In this document: positions 50,980 to 62,495 of the stretch, piece by piece | Layout: the number at the start of each line of letters is the position of its first letter | Numbering within the stretch: position 1 is the first letter of the stretch | DNA from: Numida meleagris | Taxonomy: Eukaryota > Chordata > Aves > Galliformes > Numididae | Assembly: GCF_002078875.1 (NCBI RefSeq) | Contig: NC_034410.1 | Coordinates: 81,087,793-81,151,792 of the forward strand | Length of the DNA: 64,000 nucleotides | Direction of reading: 5' to 3' | Program-made: the position numbers and the translations under genes | Notes under the pieces: model-generated | What the model was told of the DNA's origin: nothing | Database searches by the model: none | The model's input: only the letters and a program-made list of their open reading frames with translations

Positions 50980-51553
50980 TGTCATGGTTTTGTGCTTTTT
51001 TTTGTTGTCTGTATTCTACATCATAACATCACGTAAAGCACCGACAGTTAAAGAGTTAATGTCCTGATTTCTGGGGCCTGCCTTTTTTGGGTGCTTGGTT
51101 CTCCTACGGGAAGGGGAGGAGCTGCACTCCCCAGGGGTCTTTGTGTCTGGAGGGGACTGGTGAAGCCTCCTGGCAGACCGGGAGTCTCTTTCTTCCTACA
51201 GCGGAGAAGCATATGGTTCCCCTGCAGCTTGCGGCATAAGAATCTCAGCTTTGAAGTCTCTCTGTTTTGATTTGCTGGCCTCAATTTCGATATAATATTT
51301 AGTAAATTAACTTTCCTCAGATTGGTGCCGTTGTTTTGTTTTAGATCCATCTACGAGTTCCCTACCCTTCCCCTTTTCCCTTTGTTTTCCCCAGGGCGTG
51401 GATCCGCGGGTCCCCTGCCACATTAGTCACAGGACCGGTCCAAGCCTGGCCCTAAACCGCCGACACCTTTTTTTTCTCCTTTCTCTCTTTTCCGGGCCTG
51501 TGGGCCTGCTGTCCCCCTGTCACAGACACAAATCCATAGATAACACCGTGACA
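50980..51553 (+). mobile_element. solo LTR, ERVL type
   Basis: The 574-bp block begins TGTCATGGT and ends ACCGTGACA, imperfect inverted ends of TG...CA type, and is flanked by GTCAG on both sides. Five-base duplications are typical of ERVL-group integration. Inside, a GC-rich middle (51070-51190) is followed by an AT-rich stretch with 'gatataatatttagtaaatt' (51289-51308) and then a C/T-rich end with CpGs (51400-51500), consistent with U3-R-U5 in plus sense. No retroviral coding sequence adjoins, so recombination between two LTRs is the simplest explanation. Orientation is likely but not certain. Confidence 0.75.
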
Positions 51554-51558
51554 GTCAG
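51554..51558 (+). repeat. target-site duplication, right copy (GTCAG)
   Basis: Exact repeat of 50975-50979. Confidence 0.75.
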
Positions 51559-52100
51559 CTTAGTCCAGAAGGGGAGGGTGACAACATTTGGATTTGACCA
51601 TAGATACCTCAGTATATGCCCTGTTGAACGTCTCGCAAAGGTCACACATCATTTGCAAGAGTAAGTTCTTCCAGCTTTTATTGGGGAAAGGAAAAAGTCT
51701 ATTCAAAAGAGTGTTCGGTTTCTTAACATGTCAATAGACTTCACCCAAGTATTTTCTGACTTCTATTTTATGAGGTTTGACATTATACAATAAGCTGGAA
51801 ATAAATTTAAAAATTTAAATTCATAAACAGTGGAAGCTGATGGCCTAGACCCTTGGAAAAAGTCATCATATACTCAGAAGCCTCTGATTTGCAGTACCCC
51901 TCAGGCAAAGCTCAAAAATGCACTTTACTACTCACACAGGTCAGACCTTACTGCAAGGGGAAGCTTTTATCAGCAAAGACTTTTAAAACCACTGTGCCTG
52001 AAGTTTTGACAGTTGTCATAAATTATGAGGATTCATGTTTCCAAAGACGATTTTTTCCCCCCAAAGCTTCACTGAACACTGAATTATCCATTGAGACTGA
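51559..52100. other. unique noncoding DNA
   Basis: No gene is seen. An 83-codon frame (51853-52104) has no family signature. Confidence 0.6.
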
Positions 52101-52103
52101 ATA

Positions 52104-52216
52104 AAGGAAGGAAGGGAGGTTCTGCATATCATGGTGTTATTAATGAGAGAGAGGGAGAGAAAGAGAGAAGGAAGGAAGGGAAGGAAAGAAGGAAGGGAAG
52201 GAAAGAAGGAAGGAAA

Positions 52217-52303
<87 letters not shown>
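52104..52303 (+). repeat. (GGAA)n/(GAAA)n microsatellite, left arm
   Basis: Imperfect GGAA/GAGA units start near 52104. They become a pure GAAA tract of about 21 units from 52219 and end at the assembly gap. Lys/Arg-only open frames here are products of the repeat and not genes. Confidence 0.95.
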
Positions 52304-53155
52304 NNNNNNNNNNNNNNNNNNNNNNNNNNNNNNNNNNNNNNNNNNNNNNNNNNNNNNNNNNNNNNNNNNNNNNNNNNNNNNNNNNNNNNNNNNNNNNNNN
52401 NNNNNNNNNNNNNNNNNNNNNNNNNNNNNNNNNNNNNNNNNNNNNNNNNNNNNNNNNNNNNNNNNNNNNNNNNNNNNNNNNNNNNNNNNNNNNNNNNNNN
52501 NNNNNNNNNNNNNNNNNNNNNNNNNNNNNNNNNNNNNNNNNNNNNNNNNNNNNNNNNNNNNNNNNNNNNNNNNNNNNNNNNNNNNNNNNNNNNNNNNNNN
52601 NNNNNNNNNNNNNNNNNNNNNNNNNNNNNNNNNNNNNNNNNNNNNNNNNNNNNNNNNNNNNNNNNNNNNNNNNNNNNNNNNNNNNNNNNNNNNNNNNNNN
52701 NNNNNNNNNNNNNNNNNNNNNNNNNNNNNNNNNNNNNNNNNNNNNNNNNNNNNNNNNNNNNNNNNNNNNNNNNNNNNNNNNNNNNNNNNNNNNNNNNNNN
52801 NNNNNNNNNNNNNNNNNNNNNNNNNNNNNNNNNNNNNNNNNNNNNNNNNNNNNNNNNNNNNNNNNNNNNNNNNNNNNNNNNNNNNNNNNNNNNNNNNNNN
52901 NNNNNNNNNNNNNNNNNNNNNNNNNNNNNNNNNNNNNNNNNNNNNNNNNNNNNNNNNNNNNNNNNNNNNNNNNNNNNNNNNNNNNNNNNNNNNNNNNNNN
53001 NNNNNNNNNNNNNNNNNNNNNNNNNNNNNNNNNNNNNNNNNNNNNNNNNNNNNNNNNNNNNNNNNNNNNNNNNNNNNNNNNNNNNNNNNNNNNNNNNNNN
53101 NNNNNNNNNNNNNNNNNNNNNNNNNNNNNNNNNNNNNNNNNNNNNNNNNNNNNNN
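52304..53155. other. assembly gap (852 N)
   Basis: Unsequenced. The left edge is pure GAAA repeat and the right edge is env coding sequence of an endogenous retrovirus. Predicted frames crossing it are artefacts. Confidence 0.99.
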
Positions 53156-53602
53156 GATCTTTAGTAATAGCTTGAGTATGTTTAAGTAACCAATGAATTT
53201 GCTTTTGAATAGATTTACTATGATCAGAAAGATTTAAACAACACATCCCATCAAAGTCTTTACAGCCATGTCCTTGAGCAAGCAAAAGAAAGTCTATAGC
53301 AGCTGGATTCTGAAGTACAGCATGGCGGAGACTGTTCATATCTTCTAACATCTCGTCAAGGATCTCTGAAGTATGGTTGCTCTGTTTAACAGTCCAGCAA
53401 GCTAGGCGTTCAATCTGTTTCAAGGCTTGGGCAGCAGCAACTCCTGGGGCTAGAAGTGAGGCGAAAATTCTAGCAGTTGCACTCCAAAGTTGAACCTTGC
53501 CAGAACAAGTACTGTCAAGGATTTGGAGAGACCGACGCTTTTTGTGAGAAGCAGTTTTAAATTCCTTGTCAATCTTTAACCATTCTATAAAATAATAGCA
53601 CT
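53156..53602 (-). pseudogene. env: endogenous retrovirus env TM remnant B
   Basis: One minus-strand frame stays open for about 149 codons from a TAG at 53602-53604 to the gap. It covers the end of the surface subunit, a basic cleavage site reading H-K-K-R-R, and the transmembrane subunit. The TM part keeps [11 protein letters not shown], an L-Q-N-(P)-A-A-I-D-F segment of the immunosuppressive-domain type, and C-K-D-F-D-G-M-C-C, a C-X6-C-C motif of covalently linked SU-TM envelopes. It most resembles avian alpharetrovirus-type env. The membrane anchor and tail would lie in the gap. The surface subunit is almost wholly missing, so no functional envelope can be made. Confidence 0.85.
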
Positions 53603-53656
53603 AATCACATTAATAATATAACCATCATAACTCAATCAAGGCCTCGATTGACAACA

Positions 53657-54765
53657 CTAAACATAAGAAAAGATACAAGGCAAACATAGCATAATGACAA
53701 GAAATACTGTTAAACCCATTAAAAAAGGAATAAACACTTGTTTGGCCCATGGCCCAAGTTTCTGCAACCTGGAAAAGAATCCCTGAGGGTCCCATTCTGT
53801 GTGTAATAGTAACTGATTAGAGAAAATCTTCAGCTTTTGAATACTCTGACATATTGATTTTGAATGATCACTAAAATCTGTACAACACATGCTTTTAGAG
53901 TGCTCACACCATGCCTTTGGACTAATAGAAAATCAATGGTTGCACAACTTCATAAAGTTACATGTCGGATAGAATTGATCTTAGTGGGCAAGTGTGCTAG
54001 AACATCACTAGTGGCATTACTTCCCTTAACTGGCTAACATCCTAACTTGGTGAGTGTGGCTAAAGCTAAGCAGTGCCGTTTCAGGGTATGTTTGAAATCT
54101 AAGAGACGGGATGTCTCAGGAGCAGAGACAAGCAAACCATGCACTCAAAACTGCACAGAGGGTCATGAGTTCCAGTCAACATACACACACTCACACACAC
54201 ACAGGCATCCATTCTAGATAATCCTGTGAGCAGGAATCAGAAACTCCCTAAGCTAGTGCATCATTACCTATTGACCCTTGAAAGGTGACAAACCATCAGA
54301 AAGGAGAGAGAAAAAACACGCCAGCGGTGGATGCGATAGGCAGTGCCAGCAGGGCGTCCCCTGCTTCAAAGTGCACTTCTCCTCTCTCACCCACCACAGA
54401 CTCTCTCCTGCTTTGATTCTTCTTAGGGTCTGCAGGGCTTTTTCCATTTGTACACTGCATCCGCGTGGCCAGTGCGTTATACAGAGCCCAAATGGAACAC
54501 CTGTTCACAAAGCAAAATAACTACCAAGCTTAGCTCTCTCTATGAAACAAGACATTTGCAGCTATAGACTCAACTATCAGCTCCCTTAAAACTATCAGAA
54601 TACTTTGTTCTATCCCAAGATCATTCTATAGTTTAGGCCCCTGATATAGGTGCCAATTTAAGGGACCAGTGAACTAAAAATCTGTTGGGCAATACTCCAA
54701 AATCCTACATCAGAATCACATGTGGAATCAAAGTAAGATAGCATGCACCTTAGTCTCGAGTGATG
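53657..54765 (-). pseudogene. env: endogenous retrovirus env TM remnant A, interrupted
   Basis: This is a second, more decayed copy of the same part of env, on the minus strand. The N-terminal part (about 54765-54650) reads F-D-S-T-C-D-S-D-V-G-F-W-S-I-A then a stop. After roughly 0.5 kb of unrelated or scrambled sequence, the helical part resumes near 54065 (G-S-N-A-T-S-D-V-L), with stops and at least one frameshift near 53900. The C-terminal part (53890-53657) is open and includes C-C-T-D-F-S-D-H-S-K-S and a hydrophobic anchor ending L-P-C-I-F-S-Y-V before TAG. The anchor that remnant B lacks is thus present here. It is non-functional. Confidence 0.7.
54085..54645. other. unidentified sequence interrupting env remnant A
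   Basis: About 550 bases between two parts of env remnant A. It contains a short CA repeat (54181-54202) and a GC-richer patch (54330-54490) with opposing 70- and 80-codon frames. No family is recognised. It could be a secondary insertion, SU or leader sequence rearranged from the same virus, or a deletion/inversion product. Confidence 0.35.
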
Positions 54766-55281
54766 CGTAGTCATATTTTTAAAATCCTGACTAGTGGGAT
54801 GAAAGGCAGTTAATCATTCTATGGTACAGGGTCATCCCTTTGCCCGGGATTCCTTTCCAGGTTTTACCTTCACAAATTAAGAAAATGCTAATTGACAGGC
54901 TAATAACATCATAACCAAGAATTACTGATAATGAGGTGGTAAAATTACACTAGAAGAGCCATTCCCATAAATTCCAGCACTGGTAACATCAAATCCTGTT
55001 CAATTCACATTTTGTCTACTAGAAAAACAGAAGCAGCACACAGTAACCTAGATTATGCCTAATAATTCTAATTCTTAAGGCTGCATTGCTAACACAGGAA
55101 AATCACCTACTTCGCCATACCATTACTAGGGTTGTTATAATACCATCCAGTGGGTAGTGCAGCCGTTTTTCATAAGTCACTATAGTATCTATAATACAAC
55201 AAGTTATGAAACAATACCAATAAGTAAGAAACACACAATCCAGTCATTATAAGGGCTGGAGTATGATCACTATCCAAAAAT
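54766..55281. other. retroviral-fragment interior, unassigned
   Basis: About 500 bases between env and pol remnants on the minus strand. By position this would be integrase C-terminus and surface-subunit sequence, but no frame is legible. Confidence 0.4.
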
Positions 55282-55862
55282 TCAACACAAGCAAAGTCTT
55301 ACATAATCTCTCTTGTGGCGTGTCTCCCGTACCTCCCCCCTTTTTCTTTTAAGAATACATTTCAGTGTTTGATAAGCATGCTCAATGATATCAGCCGTGG
55401 GGTTGCCTGCAGTTAAAGGACCAGGCAGCATAGTGTGAGATTGAATATGCATAGTAAAAGAAGGAATAGTGCATAATAAAAGAAGGAATATGGTGAGAGA
55501 CATCATGCGAACTCGCTTGAACTGCGCAAACAAAGTGGTGTTGTTAACTTCCTTAAGAAAAGATCTTTCAATCTGCTAAATGACACCTGTAACATACAAA
55601 GAGGTAGTTATTATATTAAGCTTTCGCTCCGCAAAAATTTGAAAAACTTGAGCTACCGCAGCTAGTTGTACAACTTGAGGTGACCCATTGATGATAGGCA
55701 CGTCTGACTGCCATCGGGTAGCAGTCACACGCCAGAGAACCACTACTTGGTGTATCTTGCCGGAGCCATCTGTAAATACAGTAACAGTATTAGACATTGG
55801 AGCATGTGAAAGTAAAACATTTGTAGTACGAAACAAATTACTCAAACTATGCAGTAACTGAT
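55282..55862 (-). pseudogene. pol: endogenous retrovirus pol remnant: RNase H joined to an integrase piece
   Basis: On the minus strand, from about 55862, an RNase H domain is legible. T-V-F-T-D-G-S-G-K carries the first catalytic Asp. Then comes S-P-Q-V-V-Q-L-A-A-V, where the usual Glu is replaced by Gln, and I-I-T-T-S-L-Y-V, where the usual Asp of T-D-S is replaced by Thr. After one in-frame TAG (about 55574-55576), M-H-I-Q-S-H-T-x-L-P-G and G-N-P-T-A-D form the last RNase H block. Directly after it the frame reads I-I-E-H-A-Y-Q-T-L-K, which resembles the integrase catalytic-core end. Most of integrase is therefore deleted. Upstream pol is cut off at a G-rich tract and a single N (55895). 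Confidence 0.75.
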
Positions 55863-55865
55863 GTT

Positions 55866-55894
55866 TGGGAGGGAGGGAGGGAGAGGGAGGGGGG
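55866..55894 (+). repeat. (GGGA)n purine tract at contig edge
   Basis: GGGAGGGAGGGAG-type sequence joins the pol remnant to the N at 55895. It differs from the GAAA units beyond the N. Confidence 0.85.
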
Positions 55895-55895
55895 N
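55895..55895. other. single ambiguous base at repeat junction
   Basis: One N lies exactly between the G-rich tract and the GAAA tract. It may mark a contig join. Confidence 0.9.
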
Positions 55896-55897
55896 GA

Positions 55898-55989
<92 letters not shown>

Positions 55990-56044
55990 AGGAAAGAAAG
56001 AAAGAAAGAAAGAAAGAAAGAAGGAAAGAAGGAATGAAGGAAAA
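55896..56044 (+). repeat. (GAAA)n microsatellite, right arm
   Basis: Pure GAAA runs for about 23 units to 55990. Interrupted GAAA/GGAA units continue to about 56044, in the same strand and phase class as the left arm at 52104-52303. The outer edges of both arms are degenerate and the inner edges pure, as expected for one microsatellite split in two. Confidence 0.95.
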
Positions 56045-59000
56045 AGAATTGAAGAATACACAAGATAAGAAAACTCTGAATGCCAACCATGTAAGTAAAA
56101 ATTCATGAGAAAAATTCAGAATTTTGCTAGAAGGAAAGTAACCCTTTTCTCATTCTTACAATGTTTTCTTTTTTGAGATTTTCTCAGAGAAGGAGCCAGT
56201 GGCACTCCTAACAGTATAACACTTTTAGGAAAAGAAATTGCCTATTTCGTGACAGTTCATGATCAGAAATATCAGAAAGAGTTTACAACTAAATCCAGCA
56301 CAATTACTTTTACTGTTTATTCCTGTACTTCCTTTGCTCTTACTGAGTGCACTGTATCAAACAGCATTCTACTTGAGACCATGGTAAAGACGTATCCTAC
56401 CTCCACACGATTTCCAGGAACTGATGGCAATGACAGCGTGAACTGATGATTCTCCTCACAGGTTGTCTTCAGCAATGTAAAATGAAGGAAAAGAAAAATC
56501 AGGAAATCAGTTCATTATTCAAGGAAAAAATCATCGTAATGAGCAAAAAACAGAGGTATGATTGAGAAGGCTGATGATTATTTAGCTCACTCCTAAGTAT
56601 CTCATTGATTGCTGAACTCTTTAAAAAAAACATTTCTGCCCTGGTGCTTTACAGGGAGATTTTCTATGTGTCTTTTCAATTAGAGGAACAAATAAAGTTA
56701 ATTTAAAGGTAATTTTGAATCTCAATAAGGGGATAAGAATAATAAAAAAATAAAATGAAGACAACAGGTATTTCCAAATTTTTGGAGGAAGTACTCTGTA
56801 TATCATTCCAAAGGAACATTTGAGAACACATGTTGACCTGTGGATGTGTAGGATGAGAAGCTTCAGTCAGAAATCTTGTATGAGTTTCAAATGTCAGAGG
56901 CTATAAGTTGCAAGTACTACACAGGAAAGAGCATATATAACTGGTTCAGTTTCACAGTAGTTTGCATCTCCAACATTGCTATAATCATTCTGATTTTCGG
57001 AAAACATGAAGATATAATTCTGAGAGCTGTATTGGACATAAAACCAACTTTTATAATCAGCTTTAAGAAAAAAATAAAAACATTGTATTATTATTTGTAT
57101 TTTTTCTTACTGTTAGCTATTATCTGGGAAATATTTGAAAGCATGAAAATATGTATTTTTATGTCCTGTATGTGAGGTTTTTCCACTTATATAGATCTAT
57201 ATATTATCTTGTCACAAATACCGTCCAGACTTCTCAAAATGCGTTTGAGTTTAGGTTCTGTTAAAAAAAAAAAATTATCTATATATAAAGCAAATATTAT
57301 ACTGCAAGTTTGAAAGATTTACTTCTAAAATAAATAAAAGAAGAAAAAAAAAACATAGCTAGGCAAAGGGCTAACAGTACAAAAATTTGTGAGGAAGGCA
57401 GTGAATGTGGTTAATTGTGGCTGGTTATACATCTTCAGCATTTGCCCAGGGTTTTAATTACTATAGGTTTGTAAAGACAGTTGAAGCAGAAGGCAAAAAT
57501 AGCAGCTAGAGAATCAGGTCAGAAGGAAGAGAAGAGACGCTAAGATATTTTGTTCTGTTTTGTATGGTATACAAAGAAAGTCTTGCACAGGATGTATTTA
57601 AGAATAAGGCAAGGCATGGTTATCCTTACCTTTTAAAACTCTTTACATACTCAATGAGTAAAAATCTTTGACCATATAATTGACGATGTAAATTCCAAGA
57701 AAGAAAGATTTTCATAATGCCTTCTGTATCTATTTTATTAAAAATAATCATGCTTCCAAACATGCATAACACTCTAGAAGTTAGCACAAATTAGTAGACA
57801 TCTTCTTTATAGCTAGAGCTTTACTCTTGTTTTGTGATATTTTTCTTGATCAGATGACTGACTCAGCATATTATTTTTTTTCTTTACCAATAATTTCACT
57901 CCGGATTTACCTCCTTTGACTAGCAGCATGTATAAACACTGACATGATAGAAGATTTTGTAACTATTTTTCATATCATTTTCAGCAGCTTTGGATTTCAG
58001 TTTGATGGTAACATAGTGCCTAATATTAGCATTAACTTAAAGATATAAAATTTAAAAAATGTCCAAAAACATAAAGTAAGAGTGATAAAAGCACTCTTTG
58101 GGACAAAACTTGTTTATGGAAATATGAAACAAACAAGTGGAAAAAAGGCTTCCTCTAGAGTAAACTGTGCTTTTTGCAGCTAGATGTATTTGCTAGAGAA
58201 TTTAGGTGAAAGGAAGACCTGTAAATCCAGACAATAACAAGAATCACAGAAGGATGGAAGCATGTATGTCCATGATGCCTTGCAACAAGGTAAAGCTAAA
58301 TGAGGCAATGACTCAAATACATCCTTGCAGGTATTTGACAAATATTTTATAGTCTAGCCATTACTGAGGAAGCAGTCTGACTTATTTCCGTCAGTGCTTC
58401 TCTTCCCATCTTCATCAGCTCTCTAGGCACTGGAATATAAAGCTATTTGAAATATCATACCTGGTACTGGTATTGACTTAATAGAGACTTGAAGGACTTC
58501 AGTGAAGTGTAATGATATGCAGCTATGTGCAATAGATTTGTTTCTTATCTAGTTCTTGTCTGATCAGATCTTTTCTCTTTCCTGGACACACTTAAGTACA
58601 TGCATAGACCTTTTGTTTCACAGCCATTTTATTGGCCTCAGCAGCAATCTAACTCTCACAGGCAACACATACTTTAATCTATCCACTTTTCTAATAATTC
58701 AACCTTCAATAAGTAAAATAGAGAAGGGGAACATTCATAATTTTGGGTGCTGACTATTGTCCTATACACAAGAAAAGTCAAGAATTGTGAATAAACATAG
58801 AATGTAGCTTAGCATCACTCGATTTAATTAACCTTTCCAGAATTTCCTTACAGATTCCTTGGAGTTCATCTCTATTTTGACAGAAATTTCTAGTCCTCTT
58901 TTATTAAACTGTTGTTCTTTCATATATTTTTCAAAAACCTAGATCATTTAAACTGTCTTCTGTCTTTGCCATGTTGTTACAGAAGGTTAGATTTGTTCAA

Positions 59001-62000
59001 AAAAAGTTTAATCACAGGAACCATACATACGATTATAGTTTAAATTAATTACTTTAGTAATTCTTTAATCACCAAAACATCTATGTGGCTCTTATCTTTT
59101 CCTCCATGATGAAATCACAGTTAAAACATACTTCAGGAAAGACTGACAGTTTTTATTGGTACTATATACGTATGGGATGTACAGACACTTTTATATCTTT
59201 AGTTTATGTCCAGGTCATTCACTTGACATGAAGTGATAGTTTAAGAAAGGACTACAAAATATAAATCCAAAAAGAGAAAATCTAAGGCAAAAATATTCAG
59301 TTTACCTGTATCTGTATTGTGCTAGTTTGCCCACAGGCTTTTTGTTTTTTATTTTTCCCAACAGGGTTAGAAAATTTCAGTTCTTCATAGTTGAGAAACA
59401 GTGGTTGAACTACCTATGCCCATTTTTATCATCTCAAATAAACTCAGCAGCAGCCACTACTAAAGCTATTCACACTGGCATTGATTTCCATACGCTATCC
59501 CATACGTCTCCCACAGGATTACAGAATATAGCCAGAATTACACTTTGCTAGTGCAGGGTCTGACCATGAAGTCATAGAAGGCCTCACTTTAGATAAGTTA
59601 TTGTCAAGAAGAAAAGGATTTCAATAACAAATCACAAGTAAAAAAAAAGAAATATGTCAAAAGAAACTTTAATATGTAGATATAACTTCAGAAACATACG
59701 TCAAGATAGTACACATAAAGACAGATATTGAACTTCTGTCTCAACTAGAATGGTGTTTTCCTAACACACAACAAGTGGTAGATGGTACAGGAAGCAGCTG
59801 CAATACCAAAAGTGATACAAACACCTTTTCCATACAAATTAATTAAACTTTGTTCCTAAAGAAATAATGCAGCCTAAAGAAAGTCTGAAACATGTTGATT
59901 ACTTTAAGACATTCGTAAAGATAGCTTAGAAATTAAATAAGCAAGGTACATAAATTCTTGACTCATCCTCAAAGAGATTAATAACAGAAGTTCTGCACTT
60001 CCTTTACACTGACTTAGTATATGAATTTGACTTTTGAAAATATAGACTCTTGCACAAAGAGAGCAGAATCGCTAGATTAGATTTCCCTGCTGGTAAATCA
60101 TCTAATGATTAGAAAGTAATGTATCTCTGTTCTTATCAGTGATATGCAAACGTTTTGACTCCATGTGTCTGGGGACTGTAATTCTGAATGTCTGTGTAAA
60201 GAGTCACTTGAAATTCTTGAATATTTCTGAGTGAGAAATAAATCTACATCTATGGAGACACAGAATTTGAAGCACTTTTATTTGAGGATGAATATTGGCT
60301 AATTGACAATTATCTGTGCACTACAATAAAACTTGATCTACCTCTGAAATTTATTGTTGTTATTAAACAAAAAAAAAAAAACCTATAGTTAATCACCAAT
60401 AATGTGCGTCAGTTGAAAGATAACACACTCTGTTTTTGGAATACATAGAATAATTTATTTATTTTCAAACAGAATTAAAATAAAATACATCAGTGAAAAT
60501 GTATTAAGCCCTCATCTGTGATTTTTTTATTTATAAAAAAACAGGAATCAGTAGGAAGTAAAATCTCACATGTACAATTATTTACTATTTTCTTACTGAG
60601 AAAAAAAGATGCAGCAGAAATATGTATCTTCTTAAAGTATGTTGTATATGTAAAGATATATATATTGTATTTTGACCTCTAGAGATGGAATTTCAGCTTA
60701 GCACTAGAGTTACTCATAAAGGTTACATATACTGGTATATGAAAATATTTCATTTGAATGTTTTCATGAATGCCTCAATTCTAAAATACGTACTATTTAA
60801 TTACATTTAGAACTTATGTTCCTGATGTTTAAAAATTCATTTGCATTTTTCCAAGTGAGAAAGAAATCTCTTATTTCCATTTGGGATCCTTTTTTAATTT
60901 CTGTATTCATTTTTCTTATGAGAAAAAAAAAAAAAAAAGGTTTTGTAAGAAATATTTTTTAAGGAAATGAAGGAAATGTTACCAAAATAAAGGTTCACTT
61001 TCATTTTTCTTAGGAACATTTGTTACTTTATGAAATTGAAAAATTTCTACAAAGAGGAGTATTTTCATTTGATATCATCATCTTTGTTAATAGACATGTT
61101 CTAGTGACAACTGCAAAGAAAAATACATATGCCATCTATGATTTTTTCTGAATTTAATTAAGAATATAATCTTAAAACACATTATGTTTTTGTTCTCATG
61201 AAAGATTCATCAAGACTAAACTTTAGTTATCTTATTATTTGTATTGCAAAGTAAACTATTCAGTAACAAGATTTAAATAAAGATGTTCATAGTTAGCCAA
61301 GAAAAGAAAAATACAGGTCATAGCAGTGAATAGTGCTAAGACCACTGCAGTGAGCAGTCTGCTAAAAACTTGACCAGAATCTAAGAACTTCACTTATTTA
61401 CAGTCACTGAAGTTACTTTGGAAACCGAAGTCCATCAGCCAGTCATCCAAGCATAACTACTCCAGAAGTAAGCAACATAACTATTACTTCTTTTTCACAG
61501 TTGTTATATGTCAGCCCTCTTCTCTGGTGTATGTAACCGAAAATAGTTTTGTAGTATTTTGGGGAAAATTATCATACATTTGTATATTTAATATATTTTA
61601 TATATTTTTATATTATTATATTTAATATAATTTATTAATATTTGTATATTTATTGTATAACTAAACGTGCGTTAAAAATATAGGGCAATCTTCTTCACAT
61701 GCAATGATGTATATAATATCCTGAGAACCCTGGTATTTTTGGCAAGGTAGCTTAGATACTCAATTCCATAAGATCTTTTTAAAACATTCAGTTTAATATC
61801 TTCCATAGAAAAATTATCTGCCTTTTTCCCCTTTTGGGGGGGGCTTGCTTCCTTGTTAGAATTGGAAAATGAGTAAACAGAGCTCTCAGCATGAGTATAT
61901 AGAAATGTACTGGTTTTGCCCTAGAGCAACATGACAGAGCTTCCCTCCAGGTAGGAGCTACCTTCAGCTCTCATTAAACAGCAGCATGAGCTGAGACTGT

Positions 62001-62495
62001 ATGACAACCTGCATATGCATCCTTCCATTTTCTCAGTTAAAGTCAGTCATAGAGTATGTGAGCAATAGCCAGACTACCATTTATTTTTATTTATTACAGT
62101 TTTATAGTAGCCTGAAAAATGCCAATAAAACACACAAAAGAAATTATATATATGTTCATACAACACTGTAATCATCCAAACATCAGAAATTAAAATATGT
62201 GAGACCTTTTCAAAGACACACCTCTGTGTGGAAAGTTTTGACATCTAGAAAGGACTTTAATACAAAAGCACCATGCATGGAAATATTTTAACAATATACA
62301 CTGAAATTTTTAAAAAATAATAAGAGTGTATGATTAAAAGTACACTTAGCCAAAATAAGAGAACTTGTTCTTAAGTTTAGATAATACTTATAGTCTATGT
62401 GCACACAAAATCTTTCAGTAGAAAACAACCACAGAGTATTCATTTTGTGCAATGTATATGAGTCTACTAGAGAGAAATGTTGACCCCTTTCAGTG
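56045..62495. other. unique AT-rich noncoding DNA
   Basis: About 6.4 kb without a gene or recognised repeat. A-runs occur at 57260-57271 and 60367-60380. A strongly AT-rich, palindrome-prone stretch lies at 61575-61670. Open frames are under 100 codons. Confidence 0.6.

Noticed and set aside
52091..53423. Open frames of about 350-430 codons
   Set aside because: They run through the 852-base N gap and the GAAA repeat. Only the env part on the minus strand (53156-53602) has real content.
55842..56106. Phe/Leu/Ser-only and Lys/Glu/Arg-only frames
   Set aside because: They are direct translations of the GAAA microsatellite. The pol-like part begins only beyond it.
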